A stretch of DNA of 39,746 bases, taken from positions 1 through 39,746 of IMG/VR virus record IMGVR_UViG_3300017917_005083, one strand, 5' to 3'. The notes beneath the pieces were generated by a model, which worked only from the letters and a program-made list of their open reading frames with translations, did no database searches and was not told the origin of the DNA. Every line of letters starts with the position of its first letter. The stretch's first letter is position 1. Both the position numbers and the translations under genes were made by a program. This document shows, one piece after another, positions 16,904 to 23,590 of this stretch. This DNA comes from a virus.

Positions 16904-17061
16904 AAACCCCGGTGCGAACACCGCCCTATGAAATTATGGTATGAATTATTATTATTTAGTATATTTTATTTTATTATTTAGTATAGGGGGGAAGACCGAA
17001 GCCTTCATATTATTTATGCACTAGATTAAATTTTTAAATTTTACAAAGCTGTCAAAAAATT
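16904..17061. other. Non-coding stretch between terminator and promoter
   Basis: The gap between thyX and the small membrane gene is 304 bases. Besides the two promoters and the terminator it holds a short G/C hairpin (CGGTG-CGAA-CACCG, 16910-16923) next to the terminator and an A/T-rich stretch with a G run (16985-16990). I see no coding frame, and no acceptor stem or anticodon arm that would make the hairpin a tRNA. Confidence 0.5.
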
Positions 17062-17090
17062 TTGATTTTATAAAAATTTTCTGCTACTAT
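17062..17090 (+). promoter_or_regulatory. Sigma70-like promoter for the small membrane gene
   Basis: TTGATT (17062-17067) and TACTAT (17085-17090) are separated by 17 bases and lie 36 bases before the GTG start at 17127. Confidence 0.45.
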
Positions 17091-17126
17091 TCTGATGTCC
17101 AATCAATTTCAACAAGGAGACGATTT

Positions 17127-17339
17127 GTGAAAATTCTTGCTAATATTTGTTTCGTTTGTGGCTTTCTTAGCATCGGAGCAAGCATTGCAGTTTGGTATCT
17201 AGCTAAAAGTGGCGAAAATTTTCTGTGGCAAACTGGTGATGTCGCTCACAGCGAAAGGTTTGGAATTTTTGTCGGCCTTTGGGCACCAACTTTTTTTATC
17301 TTGAGCGAGAGGTTTGAAAAAATAACAAATAAACAATAA
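17127..17339 (+). CDS. Small two-helix membrane protein
   Basis: The 70-residue protein starts at GTG with a strong AAGGAG site upstream. It has two hydrophobic segments (about residues 3-25 and 48-60) joined by a polar loop containing QTGDVAHSERF, and a charged C-terminus. It has its own promoter and terminator, so it is transcribed as a single gene, which is rare in this window. Membrane location is likely; the function is unknown. A holin-like or superinfection role would be a guess. Confidence 0.75.
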   Translation: MKILANICFVCGFLSIGASIAVWYLAKSGENFLWQTGDVAHSERFGIFVGLWAPTFFILSERFEKITNKQ

Positions 17340-17376
17340 CTTGTTTTTTTATTTTAAATCAATCTAGACTATAATC

Positions 17377-17407
17377 TCCCACATTATAAAAGTGTGGGAA
17401 TTTTTTA
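17377..17407 (+). terminator. Rho-independent terminator (plus strand)
   Basis: TCCCACA (17377-17383) pairs with TGTGGGA (17393-17399), followed by ATTTTTT. It lies 38 bases after the small membrane gene and stops its transcript before the oppositely oriented genes. Confidence 0.8.
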
Positions 17408-17419
17408 CTTAACATCTTT

Positions 17420-17740
17420 CTAAAGAGATATTGTAATAATGCACATATAATCTTTAGAATATTTTTTTAATTCTGCTTTGATTGTCTGTATGGTTCCTGA
17501 AATTTCCCAACCCCACCAATATTCGTTCAGCCCAACTGGTTCATCATCAAAAGGTTTTGATTGTTTTTCTTTTGGCTTTAAAATACTTATTACTGCTTTC
17601 ATGTGAGGAGAATATTCTTCATCTAAAATATCAATTATTTCTTCTACAGTACCTTCAATTTCATCTTGGAAAGGTTTGCCAGAATGATCTTTTTGATGAG
17701 CCATTTCCAATGATTCTAACCATAATTTAAATGTTTTCAT
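17420..17740 (-). CDS. Capsid-targeting-leader family protein
   Basis: The 106-residue product starts MKTFKLWLESLE, the shared leader. The rest is an acidic helical region (EGTVEEIIDILDEEY) and a C-terminal segment with GLNEYWWGWEISG. No family recognised. The start overlaps the stop of the preceding gene by ATGA, and AGAGGCGAT provides a ribosome site. I infer a small virion or internal head protein. Confidence 0.75.
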   Translation of the reverse strand: MKTFKLWLESLEMAHQKDHSGKPFQDEIEGTVEEIIDILDEEYSPHMKAVISILKPKEKQSKPFDDEPVGLNEYWWGWEISGTIQTIKAELKKYSKDYMCIITISL

Positions 17741-17964
17741 GATCGCCTCTTTTTTCTTCTACGATTCTTTTCTCTTTTAGGCAAATAATCAGTATCTAAT
17801 AAATTTTGAACAGGTCCACCCAAACCATGATTTCCCACATCAAAAAACTGTGGGAAATTTCTGGTTACCATTCCACCAATCGGCAAAGAAAAATGAGCAA
17901 CATCGCCGGTTGATGTTCCAACTTCGTCAAGTTGTAACCATTTTTTGAAAAATAATTCGCTCAT
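17737..17964 (-). CDS. Small basic-tailed protein with leader-like N-terminus
   Basis: The 75-residue protein starts MSELFFKKWLQLDEVG, a looser form of the shared leader with LDE-V as a possible protease site, then TSTGDVAHFSLPIGGMVTRNFPQFF and a tail of Arg and Lys residues. I recall similar small proteins (T-S-T-x-x-I/V-A-x-F, then G-M-x-x-R) in large T4-like phages, probably virion-associated; this is from memory. AAAGGAA precedes the ATG. It lies between two other leader-family genes. Confidence 0.7.
   Translation of the reverse strand: MSELFFKKWLQLDEVGTSTGDVAHFSLPIGGMVTRNFPQFFDVGNHGLGGPVQNLLDTDYLPKREKNRRRKKRRS
17830..17858. repeat. 10-base inverted repeat inside a gene
   Basis: ATTTCCCACA (17830-17839) and TGTGGGAAAT (17849-17858) are perfect inverted copies with a 9-base gap, within the coding region of the 75-residue protein. 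The core TCCCACA/TGTGGGA is the same as the stem of the terminator at 17377. There is no T run, so I do not call it a terminator. Confidence 0.6.
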
Positions 17965-17973
17965 ATATTTCCT

Positions 17974-18396
17974 TTACGCCATTACAGTAGCCTGGGCACC
18001 TGGTTGCGACGAAGTTGAACCTTGTGCAGAATTATTCCAGCCAGCTAATCCTTGAGTAAATATCTTATTCAAGGTATCTTCGTCAATATCTCCATTCAGT
18101 TCAATTTCATTAACTTTTCTACCATCTTTGTATAACATATTTGCTGGATTTTTGTTCACTAATTTAACACGATACATTTTTCCACCTGGTTTTGCATCAA
18201 GACTTATTTCCGCCGAGCCGATTTGATCAATTCCAAATACTGTTTTTGCTATTGCTTGAGCAAATACTGGACTAGATGAATTAATCATTTCTCCACGAAC
18301 AAACCTTGGATCAATATTCAACACACTAGTCAAGGCATCTAAATACGGTGCGTTCTTAGATTCTTCTGCTTCTAAAAATGTTTTAAATGAAATCAT
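17974..18396 (-). CDS. Capsid-targeting-leader family protein
   Basis: The 140-residue product starts MISFKTFLEAEE, the shared leader. The middle (about 25-110) is a mixed alpha/beta region without known motifs, and the C-terminus is low-complexity (Ser/Gln/Ala). No ribosome site is present; AATAAATA ends four bases before the ATG. It begins a three-gene minus-strand run (18396 to 17420) of small virion-type genes, with 9 bases to the next gene. Confidence 0.75.
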   Translation of the reverse strand: MISFKTFLEAEESKNAPYLDALTSVLNIDPRFVRGEMINSSSPVFAQAIAKTVFGIDQIGSAEISLDAKPGGKMYRVKLVNKNPANMLYKDGRKVNEIELNGDIDEDTLNKIFTQGLAGWNNSAQGSTSSQPGAQATVMA

Positions 18397-18400
18397 ATTT

Positions 18401-18408
18401 TATTTATT
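18401..18408 (-). promoter_or_regulatory. AATAAATA late-type box four bases before ATG
   Basis: On the minus strand this reads CAATAAATAAAATATG, with the start codon of the 140-residue leader protein four bases after the box. The spacing equals that at 15360 and 28976. Confidence 0.45.
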
Positions 18409-18431
18409 GTATCAAAGTAAATTTACAAAAG

Positions 18432-18439
18432 CATAAATA
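18432..18439 (+). promoter_or_regulatory. CATAAATA late-type box four bases before ATG
   Basis: The sequence CATAAATACTATATG places a near-consensus T4 late promoter (TATAAATACTAT) with the ATG at 18444 four bases after the box. It faces away from the similar box at 18401, so the two form a divergent late promoter pair. Confidence 0.5.
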
Positions 18440-18443
18440 CTAT

Positions 18444-19043
18444 ATGATAAACAAAAACAGAGAAATTATGTGTTTTGTTTGCAGTGAAATGCAACCAGAT
18501 TTAAATCAAATGCAAATGCATGTTGTTGACAATCATAGAGAAGGTGATGATTATGTTATTTGTCCATGTTGTAAAGTACCTGTAAGAGACTTAATTCCAC
18601 ACTACAGAAGCAAGCACATTGGAATGAAAATACCAGAAAATATACAAGTTAGAGCAATTATTTTAAGAGATGTACACAAAAACAGAAAACATAAGTTCAA
18701 ACAAGGTAGTTATATATCTCAAAAAACAAATCGTACAGTACAATTTAGAAGTGGATTAGAATTAAAACTATATCAAAAATTAGAGAAAAACTTAAATGTT
18801 AGAGATTACAGAGTTGAGAACATAATGATAGAGTATTTTTTTGATGGTAGGTCACACAATTACATACCAGATGTTCTTGTTGAATACACTAATGGAAAAA
18901 TAGAACTTTGGGAGATTAAACCAAAATCACAAACCAAATGGCCTAAGAATATTGCAAAATGGACAGCTGCTAACATTTATTGTAAAAAGCGCAATTGGGA
19001 GTTTATTGTCGTTACTGAAAATGCTCTTAAAAAACCTAAATAG
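18444..19043 (+). CDS. Zinc-finger plus gp4/TnsA-like nuclease
   Basis: The 199-residue protein has two C2H2-like metal sites (Cys10, Cys13, His26, His31 and Cys40, Cys43, His53, His58), then a nuclease domain of the PD-(D/E)xK type: Glu106 in RSGLELKLY, Asp143 in YIPDVLVEY, and Glu157 and Lys159 in LWEIKPK. The domain closely resembles T4 gp4, a head completion protein (RSNWEKFFFEWL, FFIEIKPK), and TnsA-type endonucleases. T4 gp4 has no such fingers. I chose 18444 from the late box; 18468, preceded by AGAGAAA, is an alternative and would leave the first finger intact. Probable role: trimming or sealing the packaged head. Confidence 0.72.
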   Translation: MINKNREIMCFVCSEMQPDLNQMQMHVVDNHREGDDYVICPCCKVPVRDLIPHYRSKHIGMKIPENIQVRAIILRDVHKNRKHKFKQGSYISQKTNRTVQFRSGLELKLYQKLEKNLNVRDYRVENIMIEYFFDGRSHNYIPDVLVEYTNGKIELWEIKPKSQTKWPKNIAKWTAANIYCKKRNWEFIVVTENALKKPK

Positions 19044-19659
19044 AGTTTTCTGACATTTTCTTAATCAAATATGGAAGAAGTAAATCTTGGACTTTTTTTC
19101 TTAAATCTTCCAAACTACCATCATTTACTAAGAAGTAATTAAACATAGGATAAATTTCATCATATACTAGCTCGCCATCATAATTTTTTGATCTAAATTC
19201 TGCTGCTATTTGTCCTATAATTTTTTCGCTGTCGTTTAAATCATTGTTTTCATGTCCTGGCCTTAACATGATAATATTAATACCATTCATTTTACTGATT
19301 TTTATTGCCTCATTACAATACCTTACATCACTTATTACTAAATCTGTGGTTGGATTGTGTAAAACTGCTTCGATCCAAACATCAGACTTTATTTTTCTAA
19401 ATCCATCTCCAATTTGCTGTAAAGACTGTCTTACATTCAAATTAAACCCTGAAGGACATTCGGGTTTTCTTTTCCATTCTTCAATAAAATCAGTATTTAC
19501 ATGAAAAGTTTCTGAAAATATCTTTTTAACATTGTAACTAAAACTAGATTGAACAAAATTATATTTAGATATTTTATTTAATAATGGTATCAATATAGCT
19601 GCTACTGTATCTTTGCCACATGAGGCTTGCCCAGCTAAACCAATTATAAATTTTTCCAT
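19036..19659 (-). CDS. Deoxynucleoside monophosphate kinase (T4 gp1-like)
   Basis: The 207-residue protein has a P-loop (GLAGQASCGKDT, with Lys at residue 16), a helical lid region rich in Arg and Lys (EEWKRKPECP) and SDVRYCNEA, the pattern of phage dNMP kinases related to T4 gp1, which phosphorylate dNMPs to dNDPs. The start was set at the ATG at 19659 because AAGGAG lies eight bases before it; an upstream in-frame codon lacks a ribosome site. It overlaps the nuclease gene tail to tail by 8 bases. It works with ThyX and dCMP deaminase in DNA precursor supply. Confidence 0.85.
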   Translation of the reverse strand: MEKFIIGLAGQASCGKDTVAAILIPLLNKISKYNFVQSSFSYNVKKIFSETFHVNTDFIEEWKRKPECPSGFNLNVRQSLQQIGDGFRKIKSDVWIEAVLHNPTTDLVISDVRYCNEAIKISKMNGINIIMLRPGHENNDLNDSEKIIGQIAAEFRSKNYDGELVYDEIYPMFNYFLVNDGSLEDLRKKVQDLLLPYLIKKMSENSI

Positions 19660-19699
19660 GAAATTCTCCTTTATATTAGATAACAAGGAAAATAAATTA

Positions 19700-19960
19700 A
19701 TGCAAGAAAAAAAATGTCAAAACTGCTTATGTTACAAAAAAGATGATGGCTATTGTCAGGTTAATATAATAATTCATGATAAGAAATTTAAAATGCCAGT
19801 TTTTGAAAGTGATAATTGTCATTTTTTAGATATTGGTGTTGACATAAACCAAGTAAGATTATGGGAAGAAAGCACGGATGACGGCAAGTGTATTAAGATT
19901 GAGTATCCTGATGATTTTTTTGGATCAGGTAACAAGACTCAATCAGAACAGAAGCGTTAA
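19700..19960 (+). CDS. Small Cys-rich protein
   Basis: The 86-residue protein begins with MQEKKCQNCLCYKKDDGYC, a C-x2-C-x-C-x7-C cluster that suggests a bound metal (zinc ribbon or iron-sulfur), with more Cys residues later (DNCHF, GKCIKI). AAGGAAA precedes the ATG at 19700. Its last 68 bases run antisense over the 3' end of the helicase gene. Function unknown. Confidence 0.65.
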   Translation: MQEKKCQNCLCYKKDDGYCQVNIIIHDKKFKMPVFESDNCHFLDIGVDINQVRLWEESTDDGKCIKIEYPDDFFGSGNKTQSEQKR

Positions 19961-21863
19961 TTCCACAAATAGCTGATGCCTTGTCGATATTTTTGATAAT
20001 ATCTTCCTTGTTCTTCAATCCAGCGTTGTAAAGTTTTTCTGCTCTTACTTTCCCAATACCGCTTATCTCGATCAAACCAAACAACTCCGGTTTGACACCA
20101 TACATAATTCTTTTTGATAAAGTTCTAAAAAATTCGTCTTTCCCCCACCCACTTATTTTACTCAGCAAGCTTAAACAAGAACTTAGTCTTCCTAAATCTT
20201 TTATAATCTTGTCTCTCAAATAGGATAATGGACCCAAGCTATATCCATTCATCATGTAAAAATAGGCACAAGAAATTTTGACTGCAGCCTGATCATAATA
20301 AGATGTTCCAATTAAACTTTTCAATTTTTCTTCATACTTTGAACAAAACAACTTTTCTTCCTTTGATATAAAAACATCTTTGTTGCTATAAGTAGTTCCA
20401 AGTACATGACTTACTAAATAATCATTCATATCACCACTTTTTATAAGTTTTGAAAATGAAACTTTGTAGTGAAATATGTCTAAAGGATGAATAAAATATA
20501 TTAAAGATAAATTGCCATACTTTGATACTTTTGGCACTTTGTTTTCAAGATCAATTAAATTATAATTATACAAAACTGTAAGCACTGTTTTAAATTTATC
20601 TTCATCAATTTTTTTACCATCAAACACCGCAAAACATTCTTTAATAAACTTAAACATACCCAAATTGTACTGTTTCAGATTCATGAGAGCCATTACATAA
20701 AAATACAGGTTTTTATATTCTAAATTTTTATCCATTTCCAACATAGTCGATTTTACTGGATCTATCTTTTTGAGTTCTGTAGACAAAAATGTTTTTCTTT
20801 CAGGTAAATAAATGTAAGCATCACCTTCTGGATCAATTCCTTTTCTACCCGCTCTACCAACCATTTGCATAATTTCTGATTTTTCTACAAGTTGCTTTCC
20901 TCTTTGGACCCCGGCAATAATAACTCTTCTGGCAGGCAAATTTACTCCTGCTGCTAATGTACTGGTAGCTATGAGTATTCTTAAATCACCACTTTTGAAA
21001 TTTTCTTCAATTTTATTTCTTTCATTAGATTTTAAATCTGCATGATGAAATTCGCAATCAAACTGTTTTCTTTTAAAAAACGCTTTTAATTTTTTACCTA
21101 AATTTTTACTATGAACAAATACTATAAATTTGTCTTTGTCATGTTTTTTTACAAGAAGCAAAATTGATGAAAGTAAATCAGTAGGAACTCCATCTTCATA
21201 AAAATCTTCATCATATTTCCTGTAGTGTATTTGAAGTGGTACTGGCCTATATTTACTTGACAAATATATTGTTTGCTTGTTATTCAAAGTGCTTAACCAA
21301 GAACTTATCTTTTTGCCATTTTCTAATGTACCACTTAATAAAATTATTTTTGTATTTATAGCTTTAGCAGCAAGCATCGTACAAAATTCTAAAACATGAC
21401 CTCTGCCCTCAGCACCCAATAAATGCGCTTCGTCTACGATTACTGTATCAACATCAACAAATATTCCAGGCTTATTGATGAATTTGTGGCAGAATCCCTC
21501 TATCGTGAACAGTCCTACATCAAATGAATCATTGATTTTCCCGTCATTTTCTGTAAAAAAACCAATCGTTTTATCTGAAAACTTGTTTTTCCACTCATAA
21601 TACTTTTCACTTGTTAAAGCTCTTAAAGGACTAATATAAATGACTTTTTTGTTATTTTGATATACTGAGTTAGCTATAAAAAATTCAGCAATTACAGTTT
21701 TGCCACTACTTGTTGAAGCTGAAATCACAGCATTCAAATCTTGAGACACATAAGGTAAGATTGCGCTCTGAACAGGATTGAACTTATCAAACTTATCATA
21801 AGCTATATATTTATAAGATTTTGTATCAATTTCTATTGCGTCATGTATTTCTATTGGTTCCAT
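19893..21863 (-). CDS. Hel308/Ski2-like SF2 DNA helicase
   Basis: The 656-residue protein has all the SF2 helicase motifs: motif I ASTSSGKT (Lys55), Ia SPLRALTSEKYYEW, II DEAH (144-147), III SGTL, V TLAAGVNLPARR and VI QMVGRAGRKG (about 333-342). These fit the Ski2-like group, and the layout, with a long helical domain and a terminal helix-hairpin-helix (ISGIGKVRAEKLYNAG), matches Hel308/HelQ, which unwinds lagging strands at stalled forks. Two starts are possible: ATG at 21878, or ATG at 21863, six bases after a perfect TATAAT. I chose the latter. It probably acts in replication or recombination restart. Confidence 0.85.
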   Translation of the reverse strand: MEPIEIHDAIEIDTKSYKYIAYDKFDKFNPVQSAILPYVSQDLNAVISASTSSGKTVIAEFFIANSVYQNNKKVIYISPLRALTSEKYYEWKNKFSDKTIGFFTENDGKINDSFDVGLFTIEGFCHKFINKPGIFVDVDTVIVDEAHLLGAEGRGHVLEFCTMLAAKAINTKIILLSGTLENGKKISSWLSTLNNKQTIYLSSKYRPVPLQIHYRKYDEDFYEDGVPTDLLSSILLLVKKHDKDKFIVFVHSKNLGKKLKAFFKRKQFDCEFHHADLKSNERNKIEENFKSGDLRILIATSTLAAGVNLPARRVIIAGVQRGKQLVEKSEIMQMVGRAGRKGIDPEGDAYIYLPERKTFLSTELKKIDPVKSTMLEMDKNLEYKNLYFYVMALMNLKQYNLGMFKFIKECFAVFDGKKIDEDKFKTVLTVLYNYNLIDLENKVPKVSKYGNLSLIYFIHPLDIFHYKVSFSKLIKSGDMNDYLVSHVLGTTYSNKDVFISKEEKLFCSKYEEKLKSLIGTSYYDQAAVKISCAYFYMMNGYSLGPLSYLRDKIIKDLGRLSSCLSLLSKISGWGKDEFFRTLSKRIMYGVKPELFGLIEISGIGKVRAEKLYNAGLKNKEDIIKNIDKASAICGINASVLIESCYLIQKNHQDTQS

Positions 21864-21869
21864 ACCCTC

Positions 21870-21897
21870 ATTATACATTTAAATACTTTTGAAGCAA
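21870..21897 (-). promoter_or_regulatory. Sigma70-like promoter of the Hel308-like gene
   Basis: On the minus strand TTGCTT (21892-21897) and TATAAT (21870-21875) are 16 bases apart. The ATG at 21863 lies six bases after the -10 box, so transcription could begin at the start codon itself and give a leaderless mRNA. The promoter begins directly after the T run of the upstream terminator. Confidence 0.5.
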
Positions 21898-21898
21898 C

Positions 21899-21926
21899 AA
21901 AAAAAAAGGAGGGCCAGAAGCCCTCC
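21899..21926 (-). terminator. Rho-independent terminator (minus strand)
   Basis: GGAGGGC (21908-21914) and GCCCTCC (21920-21926) form a perfect 7-base G/C stem with a 5-base loop, followed on the minus strand by nine T. It lies 25 bases after the stop of the gene at 21952 and closes the uvsX operon. Confidence 0.9.
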
Positions 21927-21951
21927 TTCGGTGTCGATGGTAATCACCCCC

Positions 21952-22236
21952 TTAGATATAACTTGACACCTGATATTCATCCAAGTTTCTTTTAGTAAAT
22001 TCATTATGTAACGCTTGAGTTAGTGATTCAAGCTTATAATGAAATGTGCTACTATCTTCCACATTTGAAAGAGCCTTGTGAATAGGTTCCAAAGCCCTAT
22101 CATTACCTAAGAGTTCAAATGCTTCGTTCAAATCATCTCTGTATCTATACTTCAATCTTGAATACAAAAATTCAAGTAGCTTGTTATTTACTCCAGATAA
22201 AAGAACTTGCATTATGTAGGCTTCACTCTTTTTCAT
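21952..22236 (-). CDS. Small helical protein, unknown
   Basis: The 94-residue protein is predicted to be all-helical and charged (MKKSEAYIMQVLLSG, then KLLEFLYSRLKYRYRDD). No family recognised. AGAGGAA gives a good ribosome site before the ATG. It is the last gene of the uvsX operon, before a strong terminator. Confidence 0.7.
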   Translation of the reverse strand: MKKSEAYIMQVLLSGVNNKLLEFLYSRLKYRYRDDLNEAFELLGNDRALEPIHKALSNVEDSSTFHYKLESLTQALHNEFTKRNLDEYQVSSYI

Positions 22237-22284
22237 ATCGCTTCCTCTGCTAGAAAAATGGACAATATAATTTAGTTAGAAAAA

Positions 22285-22605
22285 TCAAACAACATTAATT
22301 GTTTTTATGTTTTTTCCATCATGGTCTACAAACTTATCATCCATAACGATACTATTAAGATCATCAGAAAATCTCAAACCAAGATTATACTTGTCAATAA
22401 CTGTTGCTCTAGATTCATTTTTAACTATCACATAGCAATATTGATCATTTTTATCAATCTTTGCATTTTCATCTTCTTCTGTAATTCCAATCTCTAATAT
22501 AAAATTATCAGGAAGATTTATTTGAATAGTACCGTGTTTTTCTAAGTGATTTATTAGTGAAGCCTGTAATCTTTTATTAATTACTTTGGATACGGGTGTT
22601 TTCAT
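22285..22605 (-). CDS. Small protein, unknown, in uvsX operon
   Basis: The 106-residue protein is not recognised. It starts with a basic helix (MKTPVSKVINKRLQASLI) and continues as a beta-rich acidic domain (IQINLPDNFILEIGI and CYVIVKNESRATVI). The MKT start is not followed by the leader pattern, so I do not count it in that family. There is no clear ribosome site; a stem-loop and an A/T-rich promoter-like stretch lie just upstream. Confidence 0.65.
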   Translation of the reverse strand: MKTPVSKVINKRLQASLINHLEKHGTIQINLPDNFILEIGITEEDENAKIDKNDQYCYVIVKNESRATVIDKYNLGLRFSDDLNSIVMDDKFVDHDGKNIKTINVV

Positions 22606-22612
22606 ATTATTA

Positions 22613-22650
22613 CACAGAAGTTATCTGTGCCCCCATTTATACTATTTATT
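22613..22650 (-). promoter_or_regulatory. 5' hairpin with TATAAATG/AATAAATA boxes
   Basis: Reading the minus strand, AATAAATA (22643-22650) and TATAAATG (22634-22641) precede a small hairpin (CACAGA 22613-22618 with TCTGTG 22624-22629), which ends seven bases before the ATG at 22605. The boxes may be a late or extra promoter inside the operon. The hairpin sits where a ribosome site would be. Confidence 0.35.
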
Positions 22651-22659
22651 AATTTGCTT

Positions 22660-23121
22660 TTAAAAAGAAAATTTTTCTTCTAACACAAAATATTGATAAT
22701 TACCATAAAACTTTTCTTCAGCAAGATCATCTACCGGAACTAATGTTTCTCCATCTTCACTAGTCATTTTTGTCCAGCAATATACCAATTTTTCTGCATT
22801 TCTAATTTGGAATAAACAAGCTCCTGATGATTTCATAAACTCTTTCACAACTTTTATTGCTACACTAAATGGCAGAAAGGATAAATCAGTAGACCAAATT
22901 TGAAGTGATACTACTCGCATATCAGATAAAGTGCTTTTACTAAAGTAAACACTAACTCTATATCCATCTAAACTAAAATTCCAGATTTTAAACCCAGCTA
23001 ATGCAGATTCTAACGATGCTCCATAATTTGGAAAACTGTATTCTTCCAAAATTTCAGACATCATATTAGCATTTTTTGCAGCCTCAAATAATGATGAGAC
23101 TGTAATAATTTCTTCTTTCAT
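22660..23121 (-). CDS. Unknown protein coupled to upstream gene
   Basis: The 153-residue protein (MKEEIITVSSLFEAAKN) has an alpha/beta pattern with WNFSLDGYRVSVYFS and a later segment with several aromatic residues. No family recognised. The longer open frame upstream overlaps the previous gene; the ATG at 23121 is chosen because it overlaps the previous stop as ATGA. It could assist recombination because of its place in the uvsX operon, but that is only context. Confidence 0.65.
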   Translation of the reverse strand: MKEEIITVSSLFEAAKNANMMSEILEEYSFPNYGASLESALAGFKIWNFSLDGYRVSVYFSKSTLSDMRVVSLQIWSTDLSFLPFSVAIKVVKEFMKSSGACLFQIRNAEKLVYCWTKMTSEDGETLVPVDDLAEEKFYGNYQYFVLEEKFSF

Positions 23122-23582
23122 GGTTTTTGTATTTTGTATAATCCGTTCTTGATCTTGGTTACTTCCCATCCACCAGCTATACACTCTTGCCTAACAATCT
23201 TAAAATGATTGTTCAAAGCAGCTAAAGAGTAATTTAAATTTTCAAACATTGTGCAAATTTCTTTAAATGTTATCTGCCCATTTTTAATAAGTGTTTCCTT
23301 AATCTTTTTTCTAATGAAAGCAGATGTGTTTATACAATCATTACTAGCAGCTGCAGAATCAGCACTCGTTTTTGAAATAAAATCTGCTGCATTAGTGTAA
23401 TTGCTATCAGTAAAAATTCTTGCTATTTGGTGCATATCCAATAAAATATTATCATCTTCAATTTTTATAAATCGAGTTTGAATATTAAAAGTATCAATAA
23501 ATTCAGCTAACAACACATAATTTTTTTCATCAGTCAAAATTTGCTTGCCATCTTTACATATCAGCAAGAGACATGTTTTCAT
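23118..23582 (-). CDS. Possible winged-helix protein next to uvsX
   Basis: The 154-residue protein has an N-terminal alpha/beta part and a C-terminal segment (IRKKIKETLIKNGQITFKEI, then a helix and GGWEVTKIKNGLYKI) that looks like a winged helix-turn-helix, a DNA-binding fold. The call is from pattern only. GGTGAGG lies before the ATG, and the gene starts eight bases after uvsX ends. Confidence 0.6.
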   Translation of the reverse strand: MKTCLLLICKDGKQILTDEKNYVLLAEFIDTFNIQTRFIKIEDDNILLDMHQIARIFTDSNYTNAADFISKTSADSAAASNDCINTSAFIRKKIKETLIKNGQITFKEICTMFENLNYSLAALNNHFKIVRQECIAGGWEVTKIKNGLYKIQKP

Positions 23583-23590
23583 CTTTCACC

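Noticed and set aside
16904-16923. tRNA-like T-arm next to the thyX terminator
   Set aside because: The CGGTG-CGAA-CACCG hairpin resembles one arm, but no acceptor stem or anticodon arm can be built around it.
17830-17858. Terminator inside the 75-residue gene
   Set aside because: The stem is perfect but lacks a T run on either strand and lies in coding sequence.
22285-22605. Membership of the protein starting MKTPVSKV in the leader family
   Set aside because: After MKT there is no aromatic residue or acidic site; the helix is basic and the gene is in the uvsX operon.
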